Part shown: positions 12,712 to 27,700 of the stretch, one piece after another
Numbering within the stretch: the stretch's first letter is position 1
Layout: each line of letters starts with the position of its first letter
NCBI GenBank assembly: GCA_039619475.1
Contig: CM077116.1
Span: 7,364,501-7,428,500 of the forward strand
DNA from: Icerya purchasi
Lineage: Eukaryota; Arthropoda; Insecta; Hemiptera; Monophlebidae
DNA length: 64,000 bases
Direction of reading: 5' to 3'
Translations under genes and position numbers: made by a program
The notes under the pieces: model-generated
Databases searched by the model: none
What the model was told of the DNA's origin: nothing
What the model saw: only the letters and a program-made list of their open reading frames with translations

Positions 12712-15700
12712 GACGATCCTAGTGTTAATATTGGCCAGAAGTTATCTCGAAATAACTTCACATGATGATAGTACAGCTAGAATTAAGGGAAAATTTATAT
12801 ATAAAATTCAAAATGAAAATAGTACGTAAAGTGATGGTAAAAAAAGATTATGAATCTTCAACATATTGCAATTACAAATATAATAATGAGCGATTGTCAC
12901 TCAATTGAAGTCCTACCGGGATTATTATTCCGAGATTTAAAATAATAATAATGGAAAGAGGGAATAGAAGAAAATCATCAGTTGAAATAATCGTGGTCTA
13001 AAGAATAATAACAACAATGATAATGATAGTGAAAACGATAAAAAAAAGAAAATGAAGCGAATTCCCGAGAGTATGCAAATTGCGCTGAAACGAACGTATT
13101 CTTTTTTTAAGAGATACATAACGCCTTAATGATTTCATGATCTCAGTATAATTATTAATTACAACAGAATTTTTCCGACTTTTCTCATGCACCCAAACAT
13201 TTTCTGCGTCTCTTTTGTTCTAAATTTCTTCTCTCTACGGTAGTCGTGCAGGATTTCAACGTTCCTGTTTCTCCCTTATCGGACCATTTTTGCAACTGCA
13301 GCCTCTTTCATTCTCGCAGACATCAATTTCTCCGAATCTTTTTGTCTTTCTTACCTTCACTGCTGAACTGATGATTATTACCCTGCGTTCTTCAAGTATA
13401 TTTTCTCAAAGTTCTTTTTCCAGCTGTTTGATTATCTCCAACTCCCCGTGAGTGCTTTGCAAGCTATTTCCCCGTATATTCTCACTAATAAAGTAGCAGA
13501 TTCTTTGGCATAGGCTGCTGCACCCTCCCGTTTTTTATTTCTTTTTAAAATGCTTATTTTCACCTGTGTAAAACATCCCATACTGGGTTCTGGTCCGATA
13601 TCCGGGATTCCAACAAATTTTCCTTTTATCCACCCATATAACATATATCATATTGCTCGTCGTGTAGTATGGGTCTGTGTCTGCTGTACTAAACGCTGCA
13701 GTCCCCTGGCCGGTATATGAGAATGCGGTGTCCATCCATTCCATCTAGTTGAAAAACCTACGCTTCCCCGTTTTACCCTCTCTTACAAACTTCTCTAATG
13801 AACTAATACATACAGAAAAACGAAAATTCGCAATGAGGATTCAAAACAAACGATTTTTTATTTATTTTTTAAATTGCAACTAGAGAAGTAATCGCTTTAC
13901 AGTTAAGTGAAAATAACAAATAATGTTTTTTTTAATTTGAAAAATCAATTGAAAATAATCAATTAAAAGTAAAAAACTCGTCTAAAGAATTTTTGAATTA
14001 TTTCGTTTTCTTTTAATGTGCATAATTAATACATCGAGTTTTTTGTAAACTAGAATTTTTTCGAAGTTCCTATTAATTCAATTTAACGACTTATTTTATT
14101 CTGCAATATTATATCACTTAAAGGGGTTACATACTTGCAAAATTTTTAAAATTATCTTTTATTATTATAGATGATATATGTTAAAACTTTTAACTGAATA
14201 CGGAAATGTAACGATAAATATTAAACCGCGTAAGTAGATTAAACGTCTTTGCATTAGCATAAACAAAAGGACAATTACATTTTATTCATTTATGACGATT
14301 AGATGACTTAGTTGACTAACCAATTAATTCCGTAGTGAAAATGAATAATTCAACTAGGGATTTTAACATTGTTTATTATCACGGCGAAGCTATTACTAAA
14401 AATTTTTAAGTAGAAGACCAGTAAGATTATACGAAGGTAATTTAAAAATCGTTGCCCATGTTTTTACAAAACTTTGTCATTTTATTCATTATTTATTATT
14501 CAAGGTGTTTAGTTGTAGTTTATTTTTAATTTTAAGAATGTGGAAGAAATTCCTTTGAAAATCGAGAAAGAAGCATTCCCGTACTATCACGGACCAGTGT
14601 CCTCCAAGTTAATGCAGATCGTAATAAAATCTGTTTTCTAAAACCTACTTGAGCGGGGATAGAGTGCCGAAAAAGTGTCGGGGGTAGACTCGTTTAAAAT
14701 TAGGTCAAAAGTCTAAATGCAAAAATTCAAAAAATATAACATCTAACTACACTCGTGAGAATCATAAAATTGCTAATGTAGTCACGAAGCCTTTGCTACA
14801 ATCAGTAATAAAATCCAGCAGCCGTGAAAAAGTATCGTATTGTAAGTTATATACAATTACTTAAATGAAAAGACGTCAATCGACTGTGAAACATTCTAAA
14901 ATTCGTGCAACGTGGGTAACAATTTCAGAAAAATTAACCAAACGCTAAAAGAGAGGAAGCTAAAATGGAATATATTAAGGATTATGAGTTCGGTAAAAGA
15001 AAAAAGAAAATAATTTTTTCAAATTTAAATGTAAATCTTTTTAATCACTCGGGAAAATAAAAGATTACGATTAAAAACTGTAATGCATAAAAAAGGGACA
15101 TTAATATATTAAAATAAATACGTAATACGAACCGGCAATCTATTATGAGGATAATAATTGTGAATTGTATTTAATTTAATTTAATGCGCCCGATCTCGTA
15201 AATTATTTTTACAGTTTTTTATAATTTGCCTTATAGTAAATGTTTTTTGCCGAAATGGAAGACCAAAATTCAATTTCGCTTGCTATTATAATTTAGCGTA
15301 AATGGAACAGTTTTTTTCCCTTATTGAAGGGATGTTATTCTTCGATAACAGTTTCGCTGTAAATTATTTTTCCAAAAAAAAAAAAAAAAAATAATAGTAA
15401 TAATAATCTCCGAGAGCGATGTTTCGGAACAATTTTTACGGTTTATTAATTTGTAAATCAAATTCTCATAAAAATGTGGCCGTTTAAAATCGGCTTTTAT
15501 TTTAGTAGCTCCGCGTAAATCGAAAACTCCGTAATAACCAATTTTTCTTACGTTTCGTTACTCAGCATCGGAATTTTGTTACTCAGCATCGGAATTTTGC
15601 TACTCCGCATCGGAATATTGTTACTCCACACCGGAATATTGTTATTCCGCATCGAAATATTGTTATTCCGCATCGAAATATTGTTACGTTACTAAATGTA

Positions 15701-18700
15701 TTTTTCTCTATTTTCCATAATCAATATAAAATATAGATATTTTTTCTCTAGTCTGCTACCAAGCAGATGAAAATGCTTACAGGTTAACCGTATTCTCGGA
15801 AGAATCTGTTCCGCTGTTCGGACCTTCCTTACCTTGTCCTCCTGTATTTAAAGATCCGCAGGATTTTAGGGAATTTCTTTTAGTCAAATGTAAGTAAACT
15901 TGTACGAAAATAAAACTCCCGCACTTTTCGTCGGTATATGTGACGAACTTTTAAACGAAACTCGGAGGCACTCGTACCGACTGTACTGCAGTTTGATCTT
16001 AACTGCAGGAGCTAACACAACACGGGTGATAGCCCCACAAAATGGTCTACCACGTAAAAGTTCAATAAAACAACAAATATTCAGAAATATCACTATTATC
16101 TGCTTTGATTGTTGCTGTAAAATATCAGCTTGCCGTGGGCGCCAATAATATTCAAAATAATAACTCCGTAGCGAGCATTCCTTCCGCGAACCGTTACACC
16201 GGAAATAGCAAAGACAAATTCCATAAGAAGTGTCATTTGTTTGAGGAAAGCTAATAAGATGTTATAAATTTGTAGATTCTAATTTGGTTGATGATTGCTT
16301 TTGTTTTGACGTGAACTATTACTGTTGCTAACAATAATATATCACTGAAAATTGCCTGATATGAAACTACTTAAAATTCAGGCGGCTACTTTTGATTCTG
16401 CACTCCACGTATAAATAATGGAACTTATATCAAACCGGTTTCTATAAAAGTGGTACAAATTGAAGTTCTCATTTACTTATTTTTTGAAGGCGCAGAACGA
16501 GTATTTGAGAAAATAGTTATTCAAAAAAAAAGGAAAAAGAAAAGAAAAAATACTTGACTATAATTTTGTTTTTAATTGCGAATAGTGCTTAGCGGAAATA
16601 TTAAAAGTGCTTTTACTTAATTTTAAACGTTTCAAAAATAACATTTTTTTTTTTTTTTTTAAATATATTTATTTATTGTCGCTCGGCAATTGAGCTATTT
16701 GCGACGAATATATTACATCTTAACAGTTAACTTATCTGGATACTATTATACATATTTACATTTTTTAGTTATGTTAGTACATTTTCATAATTTGATCTGT
16801 CGTTGTAAAGGAGTTCTGGTATAGATTTTCCTACCATGTCGCAGGCTGTTCGCTGTGTTTCCCACTTTTTGCATGTGAAGAGGTGGTCTCTACCGAGAAA
16901 GTCTCTGGGCAGACTTCACAAATGAGCGCCGGCTTCTTGTCGAGGATATACTTGTGGCTAAACGAGCAATGCCCTATTCTTAGTCTCGAAATAACTGTTT
17001 CGTCTTGCCTTTTTGGCCAATAGTTACATTTATAATACGGAATACGAAAAAATTTTGTTCCGTTCCAACGTGTGTAAACTTTAATAAAGGTACGTCGTCT
17101 GACGAAAAAATAATTATCGAAAAAATATCGATTTGTTTTGGAAAAATTGCGACCTTGCTAACCATTGTTTTTATAGAGCTATCAGCTATTCAGCTAAGTG
17201 TAATCATGGTTTCCAACCTTTGGTTATCGTAAAAATAAACAAAACATCGGTAACATACAAAAGTTTAAATTGTCGACATCATTTTTTTCGAGGATTGACA
17301 ATATCGTTAGACAGCGTAAGATCTAATAAGCAGCTTTTATCGTACTTTTTCGATTACTGTTGTTTTTTCGTTGAATGGGACTAGTTCGCGTTGTTCGTTT
17401 ATTTATTTATTTAATTTTCCCTTCTATCTAGCTGCCAGTATTTAAACTATTAATTTATTTTCCAGTGATGAATGGCGAGAAAGCGGCTTTCAATACACCG
17501 ACATTCGCTAAGAAACGTGAACGTACATTAGATATGCTGATCAAAGATCTTTACTCCGAGCACATGAACGATTCAAACAGAGTGGTATGATTTTTTTTAA
17601 ATTCATTCCTAAAAATTAGATTCCGCAAAATAGAACGATGTAGAACGTGTGTTTTTAATTAAAACTAAACATCTCACGGAAATTTTCCTAAAGCTCAGTT
17701 ATTTTCTATCGAATTTCCCTGTTTTTCCTTTCATCTAATTTCATTTCCGTTTTCTTCGTCCTCTTGTAACTCACGTTAGATCTTCTGATAGTTCGTTCTT
17801 CTCGTTTTTGCTTATTTCGTAATATGTACACATATATTTTATCGTCTCAAAAACAAATAAATAATAAATTTTACGTACATTTTGAACTATAAAGAAACAA
17901 TGTATAACCCTATATCGGATTTAAATTCTTTTTCATTTTTGACTTTAATAAATTTCTAATCAGATTAACCGCACCATGCACATAATACTCTTTTGCTCGA
18001 AGCGAAAAACCATCGTACCAGAAAACAGAATTTTGGATACGTTTCCGAATTTGGAAGACGGGGAAACCAGTTCTTCCGTATATACAACGGTGACCTCCGT
18101 ATATTAATACCTACAATTAGTAAATATGTTTGATCATAAAGCAGTGATACTATTATACTTTTATCTGATTTCCGTTTGTTATTACCGCTCGATAAATAGA
18201 CGTACATATATTCCTTCAGTATAGCGGTTTGCGCGACAGTTGTCTTGCAGAAACATTTATGTGAACTTTAGAGCAGCCCTCGGCTCAAAGACATATTCAT
18301 GTTAACATGGAATCGTGAATATGTTGCTGAGCTTAGCGTAATAATTACCGATTACTATGAAAATTTTAAATGAGCGTCGATGCGGCGAAATTCTATATGC
18401 GAAAACGTCACGTAAAATTTAGAATGATCCTCCGCCCAAAAAATGTCTAGCGCACATTTCGTCGCGGGAAGTGTTTCATCAGGAGCACGGTTCACTGAAA
18501 TTTCACCAAACATGTCTAAAAACCACCATTTACGTCGACGATGAATTAATGAGATGACATAATAAAGGAGTCTATTATTTTGACTGCTCTATAGTATTAT
18601 TAAGATGAAATGTAATATAAAACGCATTAGGGAAAAACAAAGCACCCAATTATTATTAAAACGAAAGTTGCAATTACACAGACATATGACATTCGCCGAG

Positions 18701-21700
18701 AAAAGGGACCTGTAGTATGAAAATATGGGTTTCCTGATACGTGAAAGTGTGTAAAATAAAATATAATATGTAGTTTTTTTTTCGAAAACGTTTATTTAAC
18801 GTCTTATAACGTACAAAACCGGCTGAAGAAAATTGGAAAAAAGTGGAAAAACAATTTAAAAAAAAAAAGTTGTAAAACTATATTTTTTTCCGTAGTTGTT
18901 AGTTGTTTTATTGGAATTATTTAATGATTTTTTATTTGCTTCGGGAATTTTTTGAGCATTAGCCTTTTTTATTTTTTACAACTTCGACTTTTTTCTTCCT
19001 TAGACCTTCAACTTTTTTTTTTTTTTTTTTTTTGATTGTAGTTTGTTTTTTTCTTTCTCTTTCATGTAAACTTTGCTGCCGACTCCTCTACAGTTCCATT
19101 CGCTGCATTCGATTCAGCTTAGGTTAGTCAGGTTCAGGAGCTACAGAAATGCGTGTTCTTTTTTTTTTTTTTGATCGGTGCATAAAGGAACAATATTACC
19201 GTAGTAGTATATTATGTTAGTATTACTTCGCACAAATTTTAAACGCGTTTTTTCCAAAAAAACTAGTTTTCGCACCGTAGGTCCCTTTTCTCGTCAAATG
19301 TTACATATATGTTTCGTAGGCGGATCTGAGCTACAGTTCAGTACGGTGATAACAGACTGTCAAATTTTCAATATTACAACCCGCGCTATTTAAATATTTT
19401 AATCCTTTAGAGACTTTTAGTGGAATTTTGTATTTTTAATCTGAAATTCCGTCGAAAATTAAATAAAATCCGTGTTAGTTTGATCAAGAACTAAATTTGT
19501 ATTTTAAAACTTTCAAAAATTCCATAACATTATAAATTAAAAATTATTATTAAACGGATTTATTTGTTCAAAAAATTAAACGCGCCGACATGTTTCGGAA
19601 CAAGCAATCCATTTTGGAGGTGAATGTGAGTAGTTGCTCCGAAATATGTCGATGAATGTCATTTTTTTATTAATAAATCTTCCCGTTTTTACGTGCAATT
19701 TAATACTGTACAAAATGAACCACCAAACTCTAATAAGTAAATGCAAATCGAAAGGTTTTCCTCTATATTTTAAAAACAAATGCCGGTTTGTTTACGCCGG
19801 TGGCGGAACCTAGCGGCCGCACCCAAAACATTTACCGGTTATGGTAACCGATTTCGCATGAAGGAATTTTCTAAGAATCAAATCGGATTCCTTAAAATTG
19901 AATAGCTTTTGGTGTTATGAAAATGCGCGGAATGTTATTAAGAAGTTAAAATTAGCCCGATAATATAAAAATAAAATGTTATTCTTTGTGTACTCATTAA
20001 AAATGATTCCCGTTTCTCTTCTCCTCAGCAAACCATGTTAAATCGAAGAGCTTTCAGTGACGTGTTACCAGATCCTCCGCGAAGTTCGCGCAGAAAAGAA
20101 GAAGCACGACAGGTAGAATTCGTTAGAATTGGACAAGCTTTGAAACTGGACACCATAGTGAAAGGTGACGCTCCAACCAGTTTGGCAACTACCGGCTTAT
20201 TTAAAAGAGCTCCTTGGGAACCGCAATGCTTCTATCCGGATTTCGGTAACGAAATAATCTGTGGAGACTCATGGGCCGACAACAAAATCATCGTTAGCAC
20301 GGAGGCCGGAGTTTTCATCATAGAAGGTACACCTAGAATAGATAATAATGTTTCAAAGTACAACAAAACATCTCCGTCCTATATTATTTCACATAATCGA
20401 TAGTGCTAACGCATATGTTATTATCATTGTCATTTATTACTACCGAGGAGGAAGCGTGGAAAATATTTTAGTGCTTGACGTATAACTTTTCGTCTTTGGA
20501 CACGCGAGCACCCTAGCCGATTTTTGTGTTTTCAATGTACGATGACGCAAATATTCATCTCCGTTGAACATCGATGTGGTACTTCCGATATAATGACGTA
20601 TCTGTAACCAAGTAAGCAGAATCGCTTCAAGCCTCTTTCCTGTTGAAAATAATATTTCATTCGACCGACGGTTCAATTTCAGTGTCTCCGGCGACGAGCT
20701 TATAAAATGTAACCGTTATATGGAAAACTATTTCAGTTGACAAATTACAAAAAAAGTCAGTTTAGAAGTAAAATTTCTTAAATAATGAATAGTTGTTTAA
20801 CCTGATCTTCCGTGATGGCCAGGCAAATTAAAGATGCATTTTATATCTGCTGCCGGGTTTTCATAGCAACTGTTCTATGCAACGCTAGTGTAGACACTAG
20901 TGTAGATGCAAGACTACACTTAGAACTGATTGCAATCGGTTTTTATTGCGCATAAATAGTCTCGCGTGCGTCTGCCTACTGTACATCAGCTAATGTGCAC
21001 ACGGTGGCATATGTGGCAGTTTGCCACTGCTTGCTACGTGATTATTAGCGGTTGTTTAATTATTTTTATAATTTCTGAAATAATTTAGTGCTCTAGCAAC
21101 TAGGCTACCGCGACGATACAACGTCAGTTATGGATATCAAAATAAAATAAACATGAATAAGCAAAAGCGTGTTTTTTTAAACCGTTTTCCTAATGGTCTA
21201 ATTGATCGCAGTTGTAATTAATTTTTTTGAATTTTCCTTTTTAAGTTAATTCTGTGTAATATTTTAAAGGGTTTTTTAAAATTTTTCTCATCCCCCCAAA
21301 CAAAAAAAAACTCAAACTGATCGATTCAATATATATACACACACACATATATATATATAAACTCGGCCATTTTGGCCTCGCAAGGGGCTGTGCCCCTTGA
21401 CCCCTCTTGCTTTCATTTCTGTCTCTTTCTCTTCTATACTTTGTATAAAATGATCAAAATTTACAACGTAATTCTTACTGGCATCAACACGCACAAAAAA
21501 TAATATAACCACAAAAATCCTATTCTAACATTTAACTTCCGTTATATAAAATTAAGACATTTTTTCGTTACATTTTTCGTTACATATTTCATTACATAAA
21601 ATTGTGACATTTTTTAAATAACAATAACAAAAATCCTACAAAATATAACAAACGTTACATAAAATTGGGACATTTTTTCGAATGAGGGGTAGCCTAAGAA

Positions 21701-24700
21701 TTACGTTGTAATTAAAATATATATATTATGTAGATAAATATATAGATATAGATATGTATATATACGTGTGTTAAAACTACAATCTTTTCTTTAGATTGTA
21801 CCTTCTGTTGTGAAAATTGTTATTTTTTTATATCGGTTTTTTATTTTTTTAATGCGCTACATCTATTATATTTGCCGCTCTCGAGTCTGTAACTGGCAGT
21901 GTCGTTCTCAGTCTTTACTGTCTCCAATCCGTAAATTTTTGTATATGAATTCGTCGCATCAGGACGACCTAGTCGGATTCTTCCTTTAAATGCCTGTCAC
22001 CGATCGTAATACAAAACACTCTAAAAGACCATGTCTAACTTTGTATATTTTATTTATATGCGCCCCTGTAATATTTGATGAAGTTTTGTTGCACGTTTCT
22101 ATTACGGTGATTACATCCTGAGTTCAGACCCAGCGACGGTTAATTAATTGAAGTAATATTTAAATATAAACGATTGATCGCTGTGTCCTATGACACAGCG
22201 GTTACCTGCTGCACGTAATATCGTCCAGTCGCTCAGTTGATTGTGCGTCCAAGGGATGATGAAATTCCAACATAAGATATCCTCGGAGCTAATAAAGTTT
22301 CTCCTTTAATTCTATCTTTTGATAATTAAATAATCGTTGTTTAATTATAACAATAACTCGTTAAACAAAGAAATAAAAATAATCTATCGGTACTTTAAAG
22401 CTAGTTTAAAATAAGAAAAACATTTTACGAGTAATACTCCGGCTGGTCACTTGTATTGTTCCGTATGTGACTAGGTTCGATTAGCCGCCACCACGTTAAG
22501 TGCCACTCGACAGATACTTTGGTAGAACAGCTGAATAGGAATTTTAATAAATTTTTTGTTTTTTTTTCGGGGTTATTTAAAGAAGTTTCACGAAGAATTC
22601 ATTGTATCCCCCGTAAAAAATGCGAACACAACGATTACGCATTAATACGGTTTGGTTTAATTTCCTTGTTTAAAATTGTTGTTTGATTTCTAAATGCTTT
22701 GAACTTAATGAAACGAAATCACTTCCAAAAAATGAAAAAGGAAACAAACAATAATCGTTCGTTTGAACTTTTACACGCTATAATTAGTTGAAAGGATGAG
22801 AAACGTTCGGCATTGCTAATGAGACCGATGTTTACGTTTCACAGTTTCGGTACAAATAAAATATAGTTTATTACGTCTCGACGGGTCTGGTTATTTCGTT
22901 ATTCATTTTCGCGTTAATATTTAACTTTTCCAAACGTCGCACGTATTGCCGTTATATTTGAATGATCGTTATCGACGTTATTCTATTTTTCGTTACGTTT
23001 TTAACAGATAGTTCTTATCACAAGCAGATTTTCGACAAGTCGATTAACGTAAGGCAGTTAAATGTGGTCGAAGCGCACGGTATTCTGCTATTTCGAGCCG
23101 ACAAAGGTTTGTAATTATCGTTTAACTTTTTAATAATCGAAACCATTGCGGTATACTTGTAATAGCATGCGCGCGTTTGTTACATGATTCGTCTCGTCGT
23201 TTTCTGTGCAATTTTTTCAACGTCGACATAATATTATATCGAAATTTTTTTTCACGTAATTATCTCAATTCGAACGAATTTTATTTATCAATAATTTCCA
23301 ACTGTTCGGAACAAAAAATAAAACAATGCTACGGCAATAATCAATTGCATGTACCAACACCAGATTGTCAGTTTCATAATTCATTACGCATGTAGCCTAT
23401 AAACGACCGAAAAAATGAAGGATATTTTAAAAATTTTTTGCCTTCACCGGCTACAACAGGAATCAACTCCCGCTTAAAAATTTTATTTGAAAATAAAATC
23501 GGTCATCGAGGAGTACCATGCGCGCTGAGCTTTCGTTCGATCGAAAGAATCGTAAACCGCATTAATATAGTAAATTTAAAACGGATTGTTTTTTCTGTTT
23601 CGAAGTTGTAATAATACTTGCACTTCATATTTTTCACGCACTATTATACACGTATTTATAGACTGCGTAAAAATTGTGAAGTACAATATTCGCACGGAAT
23701 ACGAGAGAACTTTTTTTTTCGCACTTTTCTGAAGAACTTTTACAAACTTTGAAAGTTTCTTTAAAGAAAAACGCAGTTTTCATTTTTACCTGCAACTAGC
23801 AAACTTTCCATTACCATAATATTAAAAGCAATTTTTTTTTTGTTCTTTTTAGTCCCGAGGCGCCTCAACAACCCTTCTGTACACTTGTATGAAATGTGCT
23901 TTAGTTTCTCCAATTCTTTGCAGCCGAACTATCAACGTTTAGTACGACGTTTTGTATATTTGTTATGTATTTTCAATTTATAATCGGTTGTCAAGTGTTG
24001 AATATTTTCAAATTTAGAAGGCAAGTTTCTCGCATTAGGAGTGTTGGTGACGATCAAAGGCTTTTATTATCGTTTTCCCTTATTTTACCGAATGGAACCT
24101 TTTCAATATTTAGGGTGTAATGAATTCTCTCGATAGCTAAGCTACAGGCGTAATACTCAACTTCGCACTGGGTTTTAGCGGTCTGAAGAGTCTTTAATAA
24201 TAATTAATAATATCGAGGTTGCATTGTAAAACGATTAATGTCCGCGTAATTCAGTCTATCAGCGTCACAAAAGATTTTCTCAAAGTGCCGCAAAATGAAC
24301 TCTGCTGTTTAATCGTTAAACGGCAGGGGCCGGCAGAAGTAAAGAGAAATAAAGCGCTGTAGGTACGATTCAGTTCGTAGAGCAATGATTCGCCGATTCT
24401 TCTTTTCAGATTATTTTCAAAAACACAATTCCAATTTAAAAAAGAAAATCGTCGATATTTTCGGTTATTCAAGCATTGGAACTACCCATCCGCTAATACA
24501 CTTAAATGAGGATAAAAACGCTGCGGACTAATTAACATTCGAAACTTACGCTACGGGGTTTTATAATAAATGTTTTCATTTTTAATGATAAAGACTGGTC
24601 ACAAACTTCGATATCATTCGCATTCCGAAGAATATTCTCTAGCTTTACCATTTTTTAAATCCGTCTCGCTGAATGTAAATTTAAGATAATTTTCAACGAA

Positions 24701-27700
24701 ATAGTATAAACGCATGCAAGTATAATATAGTATTTGTCAGAAAAATGTATATATTTCGCAATTTGTTAATTACAGTATTGCAAATTACGTATCTCGCTGA
24801 TAGACAATGCAAATTTCCCTTTAAAAATGAAAACTTAAATTGCTGGTATCATATTAAGTAAATCGTTTAGCTTCACGGGAGGGGTTCGTAAAGCATTCTT
24901 ACAATAACTTATAATTATAGTTTTTGTTCTGAGATTCTATTTCCCCGAGCATAAATATCTTGTAATTCCGCGTCTGATTTCATTACTTCGCCCAATTCTA
25001 CAATAATTCTCTTAAAGGATACTTTTAAAATTAGGGTATAAAACTATTTGACAGAGACATGAAGTCAATATTTCAGCAAGTGTGAAAATTTGTAAAATTT
25101 ACTTTCGCACAAAACGCATTTATGTCGAATAGTCTAAAAATACGCTATTAATATCAAGAAGATGGCGTGTTAGACAAAAATAAATTAGAAATTTTTTTTT
25201 TTTTTTAAATCGAGAATATTTAATACTTGCGCGATTAATTTTGATTGTTAAAATAAACGGAAACCTACGCATACAAATATGCACATATGTAAAAAGTTTT
25301 TTTAATTAATTTAACAACAAAAAAATTTCCGAGAAACAGCAGCTATAGATGAAGTACAATTGTTAAATGAAAATTTAACGTATTTATTTTAAAACTAAAT
25401 TACAACCTATTAAACATCAAACTATTTTTTTATTTTTTTTTATTTTTGGGTTTTTCGAAAAATGACGTCAATCTAGAAGACTTATAAAGGATAGTAGAGA
25501 AATATTCAGAACCTAGTTGTTGCATACTAAAAAGATAAATAAAGGTAGCAAGAGAATAAGGAGAACAGGAAACGAGGAAAGCGGTAGTATGAAAGAAGCA
25601 CCGTACTTCGCAGCAAAAAAAATATAAACGCTCGGGTAAAAGAAAATTTTAATTATTAAACGCAATTCCTTTATTGGAAAATTAATATATACGAACTCGC
25701 AGAATCATTTAAAATTTGATATCTTTCACGATGTTTTACATGCAAAGACCGGCGCGGAAATTGTGTTTATATTACATATACGTATTATTTGATGATGATG
25801 GTGCGTTAGTGATTGGTAACGGTAATATTTTAGAAGACATTCTCGGTGAAAAATTTCATTTCGGTTAAGTAAAAGCCATGGAAATAAGATTTATACATGT
25901 GTAAGAAGATCGGTGCGCAATTTTTCTAATTTGGTCGCATTAAACATGTAGGCGAGAAGTATTAAAATCACTCTTAACGTAAAAGGCTACCGAATTTTCA
26001 TATTTTCCATTCGAAACTGATTTAGCGTTCGAACACACGCGTAGTTGCGTTTAGACTCGACCATGATAGAAAGTTTAAGAAAAGTTCGATATGTCTTTGG
26101 GACAAGATTAACTGATTAAAGATAAGATGAAATTGCTGTAAGCGGTAAGAGAGAAATGTTGAAAAAAAATTCCAATGCTCATTCATCATCAGCTAATCTG
26201 GTAATTGTATCATCACTACATCGTCCCGGTTCTGTTATTATTCCTTCAGCCGATATCATACGCCATAAATACGCGAATTCGCAAGTACCCTCATCAATCA
26301 CCCGCATTCTGTATCATATGCGGCTAACACCCCACATGCATTATACTCGATTACAACATCTTTTAAAACATCGCCAACCATCTGTCCTCTCTGGTCCTTC
26401 TTTTGCTCTTCGTTGCTTTCATTTCTTTTCTTTTTTTTTTTGTTGTTGTTGTTGTCGTTTTTTTCGACCGATATCAATGAACTTTGACATGTTCGATAAA
26501 TTTTCGACCGGGTCATACGGAAAAAAAGAATTACAGCGAATCTGTAATATAAATATTTTTATTTTACTCATTCGTAAGCGACAGCGATAGATGCGTGACG
26601 AATAGCTAAAATACAGAACACGCTCTTGAAAGTAAAAAAGGAAAAAGGTATTTTTATTAACAGAAATCGCTAAAAAGTTTGAATACTTTCTTGTTAATTC
26701 ATTACGTTTATTGTCATTTTTACTTTTTTACTCTCTTATCTTCATTTACACCGCAGCGAAGGCTTAAGGTTCGAAAAATTTGAGTTCTATATGCGCAACA
26801 AAAGATTATATCTGAGATGAGCGAATAATTTCTGTACGGCGATTCATCGTCACTCAGTTCTTCCGCAAGTACGATTAAATTTCGACAACCTAGTAGAATG
26901 TGCTGAATACGGATAGGAACGGAACAGGTGACACAGATAGATGGTAAAGATTTATTCACGAGGAATGAGTAAGTAATGCGTGTGTAATACACTTCTCTTC
27001 TGCTTGACTCGATTTGGCATAAGTTGTGTCCTTCGATAACGTTCGATTCAATGGATTACATTTCGCTTCATAAGCAATGTTGGGAGCAGATATTATTCGA
27101 TAAAGGAAATCGCGGCAATGCTTCTCTCGCGGCACGACCGACTTTTTCATGCTATACAATGCCTTTTTGTCTCTTGTTACTGAAACGAATTCGACAAGAT
27201 ATTATTTGGGACGTGTCATGAAGCCTTTGTATAGAGACATTGAAGTGTTCAACGAGTGTCGATAGAAATCAGACATTTTTTTTTTTTTTTAGCTGCGTAC
27301 CGATTTCAACCGATAATAATTAATTCGACAGAAAGAATAGAGTAAAAATATGTGAGAATGTAAGCATGTAGCGATTAGTATGTAATCGCAAAAATTAATG
27401 GCACATTCTGGGAAAGAACTTTTTATTTTATTTAGAGTCATGGGCTAGAAATTTTAAATGAAGGAGGATATTTTATTTTCGAGAAGTACTTGCTACTGGT
27501 AGGGGAATGCTGAATTCTAAAAAATGAAAAATTTATATTTAAAAGTATGAGTTTGCTTGAGGGGAGCACCGATGATATTAATTCATAGTTTTCTGGAAAA
27601 TTTGAAATTTTCGTTACTAATGGCTTCTTAGCATAAGACAAAAACTATTTGCAAGCAGAGGATATAAAAGGAAGCATTTGGCGAGGATACGTATTATCAG

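Noticed and set aside
14535..14640. Coding-like stretch [16 protein letters not shown]
   Set aside because: Short, not in phase with any GARNL3 gap and not recognisable.
15752..15889. Exon C starting after ctctag at 15751
   Set aside because: The phase would also work, but it would remove HIFSL, which the family conserves. The upstream acceptor after 15736 restores it.
22440..22500. tRNA suggested by a GGTTCGATTAG B-box-like sequence near 22469
   Set aside because: No A box, acceptor stem or anticodon stem can be formed around it.
26156..26590. 144-codon open frame as a gene
   Set aside because: Low-complexity, His/Ser and poly-Phe/Cys stretches, no domain and no splice context matching GARNL3.
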